A stretch of 64,000 nt of DNA from Nepenthes gracilis (Eukaryota > Streptophyta > Magnoliopsida > Caryophyllales > Nepenthaceae): the NCBI GenBank assembly GCA_033239525.1, contig BSYO01000004.1, forward strand, positions 16,654,037 to 16,718,036, read 5' to 3'. Under the pieces are notes generated by a model that was given only the letters and a program-made list of their open reading frames with translations, did not search any database and was not told the origin of the DNA. Shown here in pieces: positions 12,451-23,700 of this stretch. Made by a program: the position numbers and the translations under genes. Position 1 is the first letter of the stretch. Every line of letters begins with the position of its first letter.

Positions 12451-12504
12451 TTTGATGCATTTTTGTGGTTAGAAGTCGGTTTTTGTGGTTTGGATTTGAA
12501 TGAT

Positions 12505-12857
12505 TTTTTTTGGTAAGTAAGATGAGATTAAATTAAATAAAATTTACAAAACGATATTCTACCTTCAAGTGTTTTGCCAACTTAAAGGTGGAACAACACG
12601 CTAGGGCATACCCCGAGCACTACCATAGATCAATTCATGAAAACGTACAAAAAAACAGATTAGCAAATCTCATCTAGGTTATAAAGAACTAAACCGTCGC
12701 AGATCTCTTTAGCTGAAGGAACTCGTCTTGTCAATCAGAAATATGCATCCACGAAGAAAAGGGAACAGGAGACATTTAGCAAATCACATGTTCATCATCC
12801 ATCAGTGTGTATATTGGATAGGCAAGTTTCATTGATGCATCAAGCAGCTTCGTAAAT
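12505..12857 (-). mobile_element. 353-bp retroposon with 17-bp target-site duplications
   Basis: A minus-strand poly(A) insertion: T run from 12505, then 'ggtaagtaag', then the family landmark 'gggcataccccgagca' at about 12605. It is flanked by 'gtttggatttgaatgat' (12488-12504) and 'gtttggatttcaatgat' (12858-12874), 16 of 17 identical, the hallmark of target-primed reverse transcription. Its length fits a SINE or a severely 5'-truncated LINE. It encodes no protein. Confidence 0.75.
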
Positions 12858-13639
12858 GTTTGGATTTCAATGATGAAGGTTGTATGGTATTGTTTCTGAA
12901 AGACAATTTGGACCTTTTGGCTATGGAATCCAAAGAATGTTCTTGGAGTTCTGCTCACTCAAAGCATTGGGATAAAAAGGTTAATTTATGGGATTTTGCT
13001 AGTGGTCTTCATTAAGATCTCTAAGGAAGCTGGAAACAAAGTAGAATTTATTGAGGTTCGAGTTTTGACTTCTCATCAATTCTTTAAGTTCTTCAAATTG
13101 AGTTTGGTATTCAACCACACGTCCCTTCTATTGCAATTTGTCATCAATCTCCAAATCTTGTACATACAACCTCTTTGATTGTCTACCAATTTGGAAACTG
13201 ATCATGGTTCAAATAACCTTAAAACCATATCAATGCATGTCCCTTCCCAAAACGTAGACACAAGGTTCATTCTTTGCTCTTCGAGCACTTCGTAGATATG
13301 AAAATACTTGCTACATTTCCTAACCCATCCGCTTGGATTATCTCATTAAAAAAAAATGGAATTTACTTTTTGAAAAGACATTTGATGGTTATCTCTGTTT
13401 CCTTGAAGATCTGTGTTACTTACCATTCTGACTTACCTCTTGTTCCTCTGGACTGTGAATCTGGTGAAGGAATCTAGTCTAAAATGGAAGGGCTGGCTAC
13501 TCTTGGATAGCTCTATTGCTTCCTCCTGTGTTCAGATTGTTAGGAAGAGAATTTTTTTAGAGATTATTATGAGGTGGCTGGTTGGTCTTTCACCTCCACT
13601 TCTCCAATAATGAAGAAGAAGGGTTCCCTGTTGGCTTAT

Positions 13640-15330
13640 GTCACCGGGTAGGAGATTACATCTTGTCTATTTGGTATTGACAATGACCAAACTCTTTATT
13701 CTTGATGGGTTCTCAACCGGGTTCTTAAAGAGTGTGGGATATTGTGAGGCCGCTCTTTGTTTGTTAGGTTAGCTACTTAAATAGATTAATACTATTATTT
13801 GTCTCATCCCCATAGTTCCTGCTCCGGCTAGTATTTTTGAGTTTATACCTATATCTTGCTGCAACCTTATTTGCAAAACTATCTCCAAGATTCTTGCTAA
13901 TTGAATTAGAGGGCTTCTTCCAGTGTTGAACCACCCTTCTCAATGGACGGAGCATTGGAGATAATATTTTGTTGGTGGTGGAGTTTCTTTACTGCTGTCA
14001 TCTGGACAGGGGTTAACCGAGATGCATGGTTAGCATTGATCTCCAAAAAGCTTAAGACATGTAGTGAGATTTTCTTTTGCAAGGGCTTTTGAGTTGGTTT
14101 GTTGGTTGGGTTAGTCATTGCATCTTTACCACATTCTCTATTGTCGTCAATGGAGAATCGGTAAGAGTTTTAGGGGTGCTAGGGGACTTAGGGCTATTAT
14201 CACCATGACTATTTTCCTTTGTGATGGAATGTGACTACTAGGGAGGATAGGGGGCTTATTTGCCATTAGAAGTGTAAGCTGGTGGTGACTACTATGTTGG
14301 TATTTGTGGACAATTTGATTTTATTTTCTGAAGTGTGGATCAGCAGCCACTCTTAAGGACTGTCTTGGCCTCTTCTTTAATCTATTGGGACTCACGCATA
14401 ATCTTTTGAAGAGCAGGTGCTTTCTGTGCCGCTGATTTATCAGTGAGACAAGTGATTGCAGTTCTTAGATACCAAACTGGCAGCCTTCCGATGAGTTATA
14501 GGAGTGTTCCTCACATCTCATCCAGACTCAGTTGTGGATTGTAAACCTAACATAGGCGGGATTTCGAAGAGGATTGATACTTGGAAGAACACGTTATTCT
14601 CTTTTGCAAGTCAAGTACCATTAATAAATATATTTTTTTCCTCCATCCATGTCTTCTGGTCCTTCAACAGGTGGAGGCCCTCTTTCAAAACTTACTGTGG
14701 CAAGGTCGGTGGTGGTTCGTTGGCCAAAGTTGCCTAGTCAGTTGTTTCCTCTTCTAGAAAGTGGGGATCAGGGTTTACTAATTTAGTGGCTGGAAGCAAG
14801 GCTTTCTTGCGAGGCATATTTGGAGGCTTTGATTCAAAGAGTTTTGTTTAAGTTAACTGGTTTAGAAATTATCAGCGCAAGGAGATGTATTTAGGTAAAA
14901 CAAATTCTTATAATGTGTCTTTGAGCTTCAAAAAACTTTTGCAGCTTCTCAATGATATTTTTTTCCGATCATTTTCTATATTATTGGAGATGATGAATCT
15001 ACTTGACTATGGAGTGACCGATGGCATCCCCTGGGGCTCCTAGTTGACTTTTCTTGACTTGGTTCAGTACTTGGCTATTATTAAGCTCCCATTGTCGCCT
15101 GATCTTAATAATACTGTTTTTGAAAATGCTTGGATTTAGACCCAATGAGTTATAATTCTCTTTTTGATATAGTAGATAATGTACCGTCCCTTGATCCAGA
15201 CTTTTCATTACGTAGTAATTTCTCTGTGTGGTTTATTTTCTACAAGAGGGACTATGTCTTTGCTCCAAACAAAGGGCACGGAGATATTATGACGTATGTT
15301 TGTCTAGGAGCCTAATTGCATCCCTTCTTC
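13640..15330 (+). pseudogene. LINE (L1-type) ORF2 reverse transcriptase, decayed
   Basis: Plant L1 ORF2 on the + strand, broken by many frame changes. In order: a 'FGID' to 'GF..GFLK' block at about 13670-13720; 'INTIICLIP' at 13785; 'PISCCNLICKTISKILAN' at about 13848-13902, the hallmark RT entry motif; a 'GARGLR' remnant near 14175; 'SVVDCKP' to 'KRIDTWKN' and 'LINIFFSSIHVFW' at 14525-14660; then 'GVTDGIPWG' near 15010. The F/YADD catalytic region near 14300 is degraded to 'VFVDNL', so no active polymerase is possible. The endonuclease part upstream is not recognisable. Sequence from 12875 to 13640 may belong to it but cannot be assigned. Confidence 0.75.
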
Positions 15331-15590
15331 CTTGGCTGGCGATTTGGGAATGTTTGGGTACAACTGATAGGGTGATGCAGTTTTCCAACTGTAAGTGTGG
15401 TCTCCACGGTGAATTCCAGAATTACCTCTTTTCTTTTCTTTTCTGTTTTTTCTTTTCCCTTCCCTCTATATGTGGTACAACTTAGGCCATATGATCTAAG
15501 GCGTGTGGGCAGCTAATGATTGATTGATTGGAATCAACCGGGCTAGCTCAAGATGGAACAGGCAAAATGTTATGGCGAGTCTATTTAAGA

Positions 15591-15900
15591 TTAATCGTAG
15601 CTGACTATGGTCTTTTTTACAGGATGCATATAAAACAACGTTTTTTTTGAAGGGGTCAAATCTTGGCCCTTAATCATACTGAAGAACAGATTTTTAGGGC
15701 AAATCTTGCATTCATTCTTAAGGCAAAGTGACCTCCAAATGGTTTGAGAAAAATGACAACTAAAGAAAAGATATTGACGAGATTCAACCTGAGTACCAAA
15801 AAGAGGGACATTTTGGGCTACAAGTAACAAATGCGTGCACCCAATCCTTTGCGTTCATGCTTTCAGATGGCCAGTTAAGGAATAAAGGAGAGAAGGAATT
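15591..15900 (-). pseudogene. LINE zf-RVT C-terminal fragment, opposite strand
   Basis: Minus-strand frame 15830-15591 contains 'FGTQVESRQYLFFSCHFSQTIW', split here as 'FGTQVESRQ' and 'YLFFSCHFSQTIW', the zf-RVT zinc-binding motif (normally C-x-x-C..H-x-F-x-x-C) at the end of plant LINE ORF2. The upstream frame still reads like the preceding block up to about 15900. It lies head-to-head with the + strand LINE, so it is a separate insertion. Confidence 0.65.
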
Positions 15901-16013
15901 ATGTAGGAAGCCCAAAACAGTCCGTGTGGCTGAGCCTCTAATCTCCTCTAGTCGGTAAATCTTGTGTTAAATGGGTTGTGTCATGTCGAGTTGTGCTGAG
16001 CCCATGGTAAAAA

Positions 16014-16476
16014 AAAAGGTCCAAGTGATATAGACGGAGAAAAAATCATATAGTATTACTAATAAATATATCTTATTTTATTTTATTGATTAAATATTCA
16101 ATGTTAGAATTTATAAAAGTTAAAAAAGAGTAGTTAACAATTCACTCATTTCTTAAGTTTCACTTGAGTCGTGGTTTCTTTGATTGTCGTTGCTTGTGGA
16201 TTCTTCTTCAATACTACTAAAACAATTGAAATTTTTTGATAGAAAAAAATTGTCCAGGTGATAAAGATGGAAAAAAAAAATTCATAGAGTATTACTAATA
16301 AATATATCTTATTTTATTGATTAAATATTCAATGATAGAATGTATAGAAGTTAAAAAAGAGTAGTTAACAATTCACTCATTTCTTAAGTTTCACTTGAGT
16401 CATGGTTTCTTTGATTGTCATTGCTTGTGGATTCTTCTTCAATACTGCTAAAACAATTGGATTTTTTTGATGCGGT
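16014..16476. repeat. Tandem duplication, about 236 bp x 2
   Basis: Two adjacent copies (about 16014-16249 and 16250-16476) share long identical blocks such as 'agtattactaataaatata' and 'gtttcacttgagtc'. The offset is 236 bases. They differ by a few substitutions and small indels. No coding potential is seen. Confidence 0.9.
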
Positions 16477-16479
16477 CTT

Positions 16480-18475
16480 TTGCATCTAATTGATTATTGA
16501 AAATGATATGTATTTCTACAATCCTTGATGCCACCTAGCTTCTTTTTATTAAGGATGATTTTAATGATATTATACTTATTGATGGGGGTTAAGAAATATT
16601 TACAAATGGGGTTAACAGATCTCATGCAATTGATATAAATATTGGGAATGTGTGTTATCTATCTACCATTTTAAAATCTTAAACAGTGATTGATTATTTT
16701 TGAAATTGAATACGTGATCGAACTATAAGTAATTAAAAAAATCAAACGGTATTAATTTTTACTAACTAGCCGTGATCTCCATCAATTTCATAATAAAGAA
16801 CAAAAATCTCATTTGTTGGGACCACGTTTCTTGCTACTTGTTTCTACTATTAAATTGGATGGTTTTGATATTTATTGAGGTGCATGAAAGTTGTATGCTA
16901 TATGTAGGTTATGATGTACCCTTTCCTTCATTTATTGTATATTCATGATCAATCTCATGCTAATGTAGAATTTTTTTAAACAAATAAATACCTCAGGTAC
17001 ATTTATGTGGGGTCCATCATTGCAGTAAGATAGGTTAACAATGGAGTTTTTTTTTAATATTTTAAATTTTTTTGAAAAAAACATCTGAACATAATATCAG
17101 TAAAAAATTTATTTATAATAAATTTAAATATTTATTTAAATTTATTTTTTTTATAATTTATGCTTTTATTTATATTTGATATTATACTATAAAAATTATA
17201 ATTATTTAAGTAAAAATAAAATTATCAACAAATGATAACAATTAACCGAATAATAAATGTGATATTGTAGTAGGTATGTATAGTTGGTAATTATAAATTT
17301 ATTAGTAGTAAAATAAAATATTTTTAAATAATATTTAATAATTTCAATTATCTTAAGATTGGCATCTATAATCGGTTTAGTCAGTGGGTATTTTTGTTAT
17401 AAAAGATGTTTAAATCAGAAGTAAAACAAGATAAGTAGAGTTTTACTGTATTATACAATCAAATTTCGTCTTCTTCTAATTGAAATTATTTTGCATGCCT
17501 AATATGCTAAACTGCTTATTTTAAAAATAAGATGTTTTAATATATAGAATAATATTTTTTAATTTTTTTCATATAATGAGAAACAAATTGAGAAATATTT
17601 CTTGATACAAAAATAAATAATTAAATTTACATTTGATATAAAATAATTTATCATTTAAAATTAAAAAATTATATTTAAGTAAAGTAACGGTAGAATGATT
17701 ATTTTAAGCGCTATTAAAAGTAACATAAAATATTTAACTAAAAATTTTATACTCATTTATATAAGTATTGATTAATTAAAAATTATAAAAGTCGTGTATG
17801 GATACTTAAAATATTAAAATCAATGATGTTTTTAATTTCCAATTTTATAATATAAGAAATAAATCCATATTTTATGTGCAGTAATAGAAATATATGGAAG
17901 GAAGGTGATTATGTAATAGCCATGCAATCACTAGTAAAAAAAAATATGAGAGTTTACATGTATTAGTTGAGAAATTATTTTTTTTTTAATTGTAAAAGAA
18001 AAAATATATAGTATAATTCTAATAGTATATTAGAAAATCTGTGCATACTTGGGCTATAAAGATTCTCGAACATACCTTTGAATTTCTAGCCTTTTGCCAT
18101 AAGAAAAGGTTCTTTAAGTGAATGTTATATTATTTATAAATATTAATTTAATTTGAATTAATGATAATCGTCGTTTTTCATGTTTTATCTATGTGGAACT
18201 TTAAATATCAATACCTTTTGAATTTTTACATGATAATCACTTACAAACAATTATTTTTTTAACGTTAAATAATTTAATTTTAAAGTCATTATATATTATT
18301 AAATATGTCTAAAGAGATGGTTAGAATTAAAAAGAATAACGATATCGATGGTAGGCTGTGATTTCAGTATTTTAGACCTATTGTTAGTATGTTGTATAAA
18401 TCGATATTAGAGTATCCGAACAGTTTTTCATATCTCTTTACCACCAAAATTTAAAAAATGCCTACATTAAGATCA
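16480..18475. other. Very AT-rich spacer
   Basis: About 2 kb with extreme A+T content, especially 17040-18300, and no credible open frame, RNA gene or transposon end. It could act as a matrix-attachment-like region or be very old transposon debris, but nothing in the sequence decides this. Confidence 0.6.
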
Positions 18476-18811
18476 TGTGACGGAATGGTTTTTTTTTTTT
18501 TTAATTCCGTCATTCATAACACAATTGAAAACCTAAACCAATTAGATGCAACACAGGATCACAGATGCCATATAGGACCCATATACTTTTAACCATAATA
18601 AGTATAGCGGAAGTTATTCTAATACTTGCGGAAGCATTCATATTCATTCTAAAATATTCATTTTCGAGTACATAGCCAAAAATGTTTAACCATAGAAGTC
18701 TATCAAGTCATTACAATAATATTTCTCCAAAATAAGCTTTCGAGATCTTTAATAATCCTTCAGACAAGCTCTAATCACTCCAACTCGTCAGGCATAAGTC
18801 CTAAAGCTTCA

Positions 18812-18845
18812 TCTGTAGGGGAAAAAACATAAAACAGTGAGTTGA
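18812..18845 (-). promoter_or_regulatory. 3' splice site-like motif in LTR A1 leader
   Basis: On the minus strand: CTCACTG, then a T/C-rich stretch ending TTTTTTCCCCTACAG, then ATGAAGC. Branch-like CTCAC, polypyrimidine tract and CAG are spaced as in plant introns. The same arrangement is found in LTR families A2, T, C, D and E. Use as a splice site is inferred. Confidence 0.45.
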
Positions 18846-19267
18846 GACTCAGCAAGATACATGCATATGAACTGTAAAACGGTTATGCCAAAACGATCAT
18901 ATAACCATGCAGAACCAAAATGTTTAATCAAACATTGTCTGGAAAAATAGTAAAGATATACTATAACGATATTAAATCTCATGCTTCATAAATCATTACG
19001 CTATAGACTGTAAAACAATAACTATAAACTTTACTGATGCATGATAAAACTGAAAATAATACTCTATACTGTTCACTGTCATCATTTCACTGTATACGAT
19101 TCATTATCATCTTTTTATCAGATGATACTCTATCATCTTTTCACTGTATACGATTCATTATCATCTTTTCACTGTACCATATATTTTCATCTTTTACTGT
19201 GACATATCTTAACAATTTCAGACCCTGCCAGTGTACCTTATTAGCTGAGGGGGCGAATGATCGATGA

Positions 19268-19294
19268 TAGATTGTGTTCAGTCCACACAATTCA
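19268..19294 (-). ncRNA. Leader hairpin, LTR A1 copy
   Basis: Arms attgtgt and acacaat (7 bp perfect, outer pairs lost by mutation) with loop tcagtcc. It is followed on the + strand by 'aaggcc', part of a motif seen in all families. It lies about 455 bases upstream, in the sense direction, of the splice-acceptor-like motif. Confidence 0.55.
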
Positions 19295-19664
19295 AGGCCT
19301 ATCATGTCATATATATCCAATCCCGAAGGATATCTGTACTGTGTGCCATCCGAAGGTCGGCTTATGTTCCTCCTGGCTTAACACCCTTGAGGACAGGGTG
19401 GACCATGAATCGCTCCATGGACAGAGCTATCCTCGATTACCACCGAAAAGTCCTAGGACATGCCGGAGAACCTATCTGGACTTAGTCAATCCCGGGTCCT
19501 AAAATAGCTGTAACGGAAACCATTTCTTTATCGAAAACCCCTTTTTGAAATCAAACTTTCGTAATATATCTTTAGCTATCTTATATGAAAATTTTCTCTG
19601 TACAAGTCGGCACATATTTTCGAAAATAATTATACTTGGGGTAAGTTTAGATTTTTATCAAGGA

Positions 19665-20620
19665 AGGGCCGGAGCTCTTTTTAGGGAAGCCGGTTTCATA
19701 AAAGCCGAAGTTTCTTTTTCTCAAAATGCCAGAGTGCTCAAAAATCGGAGTGCTTTTTAGACGGAGTGCCTTTTGGACGGAGTGCTTTTCACTCAAAGGG
19801 ACGGAGTGCTTTTCACTACTGGATGGACTGCTTCTCGGGACGGAGTGCTTTACTTTCAAAGGGACGGAGTGTTTTTTTTCTTTAAAACCGGGGTGCAAAT
19901 TCCTTCTTAAAAACGAAGTGCATTTCCTTCTTAAAACCGGAAGTGCGTTTCCTTTAAAACCGGAGTTCGTTTTCTTCTTAAGGCCAGAGTTCTTTCTTTC
20001 ATGAAGGCGGAGTACGTAAACTCAAAAGTAAGCCGGAGTTCTTTCTTTCATAAAGACGGAGTGCGTAAACTCAAAAACCGGAGTTCTTTCCTTCATAAAG
20101 ACGGAGTGCATAAACTCAAAAGTCGGAGTTCTTTCTTTCATAAAGACGGAGTGCGTAAACTCAAAAGCCGGAGTTCTTTCTTTCATAAAGACGGAGTGCG
20201 TAAACTCAAAAATTTGTGTTCTTTCTTTCATAAACACGGAATGCGTAAACTCAAAAACCAGAGTTCTTTCTTTCATAAAGACCGGAGTTCATTTTAAAGT
20301 CAGAGTTTATTTCTCTTAAGGGACGGAATTTATTAAAGCCGGAGTTTTTTTTCTTTATTAGGGCCGGAGTTCATTTTGGACGGAGTTCTTTTTCTCAAAG
20401 GACGGAGCTTATTTTCTCAAAGGCCGGAGCTCATTTTCTTATTCAAAGCCGGAGCTCATTTTCATATTAAGGGAGCCGATTTCATTTTCATCTTCAAAGG
20501 TGGCCGGTTTCATCTTTATACAAGGGAAGGCCGAACTCAATTTTTCATTATGGGAAAAACCGAACTTGATTCTTCATCAAGGAAAATCGAGCTTCTTTTA
20601 AACATGGTTAACAGGGATTC
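19665..20620. repeat. Degenerate array of about 22-bp monomers in LTR A1
   Basis: Dozens of imperfect copies of 'gccggagttcattttctcaa' type monomers, 20-24 bp each, cover almost 1 kb of the LTR. The same monomer family fills 58275-59270 in A2. The conserved core is CGGAGT followed by a T-rich and then A-rich part. Confidence 0.85.
20034..20290. repeat. 45-bp higher-order repeat x 5-6 in LTR A1
   Basis: Within the 22-bp array, pairs of monomers (23 + 22 bp: 'cggagttctttctttcataa' type and 'cggagtgcgtaaactcaa' type) are repeated as a unit of 45 bp, five to six times with few differences. The open frame across it repeats a 15-residue pattern, which is a by-product of the 45-bp period and not a sign of a protein. 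Confidence 0.9.
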
Positions 20621-20748
20621 TTCTTTAAATTAATGATCAGAACAAATATCATACATACCGTAATATATGCTCATCAAGAATCAGATATACTTGCGATGCA
20701 AACATGCATATACTTACATTAAATCATGATCTTAAAACGAGGGGATAA

Positions 20749-20938
20749 ACTTGCAATATTCTTAAAACATGAACTTAAAAACAGAGCAGAGTACACTTGC
20801 AATATTCTTAAAACATGACTTAAAAATCAGCGTCCGAGGTACACTTGCAATATTCTTAAAGCATGAATTTAAAAGCAGCGTCCGAAGTACACTTGCAATA
20901 TTCTTAAAGCATGAATTTAAAAGCGTATTCTTAAAGTA
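20749..20938. repeat. 47-bp tandem repeat x 4
   Basis: The block 'acttgcaatattctta' recurs at 20749, 20795, 20843 and 20891 (steps of 46-48), each followed by a 'catgaatttaaaa' part and 'cgtccgaagtac'. A single unit of the last motif is present in A2 and in LTR T. Confidence 0.85.
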
Positions 20939-21051
20939 CACTTGCCTCGACACTTGCCCACTCCTCACTTTGCCTCAAAGTTCTTCCCTCCTTCTTCGTT
21001 CCTTATTCTTCCTTGGCGCCGGAAACTCACACTCATTTCTCAACCTGAGCC

Positions 21052-21066
21052 CGGTATATAAAGAGG
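21052..21066 (-). promoter_or_regulatory. TATA element of LTR A1
   Basis: The sequence 'ggtatataaagagg' on the + strand carries a near-symmetric TATATA. By alignment with A2 (CTATAAAAAC on the minus strand at 59551-59560), leftward transcription of the LTR would start just below it. Confidence 0.45.
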
Positions 21067-21262
21067 AGGGAGTAGGTGGGGTAAATTGAGGTAAGTTACC
21101 TACTCGGTACTTGCCTTCAGTGATTTGGTGGAAGTAGCATGTTAGTTTACTTACCTCAGTACTTCTACTCAGTGTGTGATGAGGTAGTTTACCTACCTCA
21201 TTTGGTCGAGCCCTAGTTGGATCCTAACTAAATAACAAAGTTGCTTTTGTCTTTAATCGCCG

Positions 21263-21430
21263 GTCAACTTTTTGGTAAATTTTTTGGCCAGCGCCGGTCA
21301 TCATCACAAATTCTGGTCAACCTTTATTCAAAATCCGGTTAACCTCCTTAAATTCGGTCAACGTAATTCCCTCAAATCCAGCCAACTCCTTCAAATCTGG
21401 TCAACATCTCCAATTCCGGTCAACTTCTTC
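21263..21430 (-). promoter_or_regulatory. Array of W-box-like GTTGACC motifs in U3 of LTR A1
   Basis: GGTCAAC occurs five times between 21263 and 21425 in steps of roughly 20-50 bases, each inside a unit like 'aaatctggtcaac'. In the direction of transcription this reads GTTGACC, the core bound by plant WRKY factors (TTGAC[CT]). It lies upstream of the TATA element. The homologous stretch of A2 (59770-59970) has five as well. Confidence 0.55.
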
Positions 21431-21830
21431 TTATTATTCACTCCGTCCATTACCTTCTCATCAACTTCGGATTTTATTCTCCTTGCACCCATAATTTTAC
21501 TCCGACTTTACCAACACACAAGGCTGGACTTGATTTCAGCTTAAGTGAAAGGCCGGACTGCTTTTACACTAAGGGAGGACGGACTTCTTTTACGCTAAGA
21601 GAAGACGGACTTCTTTTTCCTCACACAAAGGCCACTCCGACCGTCAGGCCACTTCGGCCTCACTTCACACAATTCACTCCGGTCTTCAAATTCATAAGAC
21701 AAATTCTGATTTCAAAATATGCTCTAAAGTCGGTTTACATTTTTCGAATAACATTCAAATTTTCTTGATCCTTTGATTATTTTGACTCGATGACTGGAAC
21801 TTCCTATATTTTAGAATCTGGGTCGTCACA

Positions 21831-23700
21831 GATCATATCTCAAATAACTTCATATATGAACATGAAATTGCCGAGGCTTCAAACATTTGGCACCTGCATT
21901 GCACAATTTGTGCTTAGAACTCAAATGAAATACAGTAAGCGGGCAAATGGATTCATACACAACTCTAATATGTAAATAGAATCCTGCATAAAAAAATACA
22001 CATATTACTTTCAATAATTCCACTTGCACTAATTTGAAAATTATTGGAGAGTCTATTTTCAAAATTTGAATCATCATTGGATAATCAATTATTATTAAAT
22101 TAAAAATTTTTTATCTCGATTCATATTCAACAGACAATTTTTATATCTCTTTTTTTTCAATTGCTCTGTCAAAATAATGAAAAACGTTTCTCACATTATA
22201 ATCACATTTTAAAAAATTTTTTAGATAACTGTTAAGACCTTTGCTTAATTGCATACTTCTAATTTCTAATGTAAAGGCATTTTTTTTTTTTTTTATAAAA
22301 CATGCTATCCATTTATATCATAGACCATATATTTTATCTAACCACAATTATGCATTAATGCTTTTCTCTGCGAACACTATAGTTAACCAAGTATTCTCAA
22401 ATTATAATTCATCTCCATATTTATACATATATTAATTAAACTCAAAAAATAACCCATCACAACTCCCAAGATATTTAGTAGCATTTGACACAATATGCAA
22501 AGTACAAATACCATATTATGTTGATAACATCACCAATGCAAGAGCATTTGCTATCATGGTATCTTAATTAATAAAAACAATTTCAGGAGCTTCTGCCTAT
22601 TGCGACATTTTAAAAAAGTCTCAAATAATCAAACAAAATAGTCAGCCGTTTTATCGTACAATAATATAGCTACAAATATAACCATCGTTCTATGATAGCT
22701 AAAATCGGTAAAAATAATAAATAATCATAAGCCTTTATTCGTCCCATAAATTGTATCAAATATTATGATATCATTAAATATTTGATAATTAACAATCATT
22801 TCTGAATCTATCCAAAATAAATTATTCATATAGTATTTGTTATTTAATTACATATCGCTGAAAAATAATAAGTTCTATAATGTTTTCTTTTGAAAATAAG
22901 AAAGTATGGCCATGTCTCTTTGAGTTCCATATTTGACTGTCTCCTTTCATGAATAATTTTTTTTTCGGTCTTCACTTTGTAATTCACATTACTTCTACCA
23001 CCAGCCACAACAATTAGCTCGTGGGTCTAACACAATTTCAAATTGACATTATGGGCTATTTCAATTAGATGATTGTACACTTTTAAAACCTCCCTTCATC
23101 GTCTAAGCATGTTCCCTGTTTTTGAAGGGTCAAATTCATGATTATATGATTAGACAAAATTTTTAACACTTATTTTTTCAGTCTCCCTAATAAAAATACA
23201 ATCTATCCTTATAGGACAACACATGTTTCCCACCATGGTTTTCCATTTTCAACCTGTCGTTTGTTACGTAGATAAGTCCCTTCTTTTAAACAATAAAATA
23301 TTCTAGATATAACCAACTCATCAATCTTAAATTTCCTAATTAAATGCTTTCATACTGAAAATCCGATTTGATTATCATATTACTTTTAATACTCTCAAGT
23401 ATCATCCATATTTTTAAAAATTATGCCAATTTTTTGAGTATTTTGATCCATAATATAATTGAGTACCATAACAATATAAAAATAATATTATCAAACTCAT
23501 TAACACAGTACATAATAAATTTTTTTGGGGCATCATATATTAAAAGATTTCATTCAATCAAAACTAACATCATAATAATAATAATAATAATAATAATAAA
23601 ATAATACCGTGTTTATTTTATAAAAATACAAAAGGTGCCACAATATATATTATATATAATAAAATAAAAAGATATCATTTGAAAGGCGTTTCGTCACCTA
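21831..23700 (-). pseudogene. FAR1/FHY3-related (MULE transposase-derived) pseudogene
   Basis: Reading leftward, 23390-23150 keeps the FAR1 DNA-binding domain: 'IGFSV', 'KFKIDELVISRIFYCLKEG' and 'LRNKRQ'. Around 22700-22450 follow the MULE transposase core blocks, including a 'DTMIANALALVM' to 'GICTLHIVSNATKYLG' stretch matching the 'D-x-x-x-AMANAI..WH' region of the family. Near 21900 'NCAMQ..SLGN' fits the C-terminal SWIM zinc finger. All blocks are in the family order but separated by stops and frame changes, so it is not functional. FAR1-family proteins are transposase-derived regulators of light signalling. The solo LTR A1 sits at its C-terminal end. Confidence 0.65.
23572..23600. repeat. 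(TAA)n microsatellite
   Basis: About nine perfect ATA/TAA units. Confidence 0.95.

Larger units (their letters stand above)
18476..21830 (-). mobile_element. Solo LTR, family A (copy A1)
   Basis: A 3355-bp LTR running from TGTGACGG to GTCGTCACA, flanked by a perfect 5-bp duplication gatca (18471-18475 and 21831-21835). It aligns along its length with A2 at 57078-60352. Orientation is inferred from A2, where the polypurine tract lies at the right end and the primer site at the left, so transcription runs leftward. It contains a TATA element near 21055, arrays of short repeats, a leader hairpin and a splice-acceptor-like motif. No internal region is left, as expected after LTR-LTR recombination. 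Confidence 0.92.

Noticed and set aside
19257..19502. 81- and 73-codon frames in LTR A1
   Set aside because: They lie over the conserved leader block and hairpin. The copies in T and A2 do not keep these frames open, so conservation is not at protein level.
20034..20290. CRISPR-like array of regular repeats
   Set aside because: There are no unique spacers; the whole unit repeats, inside an LTR of a plant retrotransposon.
20001..20297. Open frames with a 15-residue repeat on both strands
   Set aside because: The repeat is the 45-bp DNA unit read in frame. It is open on both strands and lies inside an LTR, so it is a tandem-repeat effect and not a protein.
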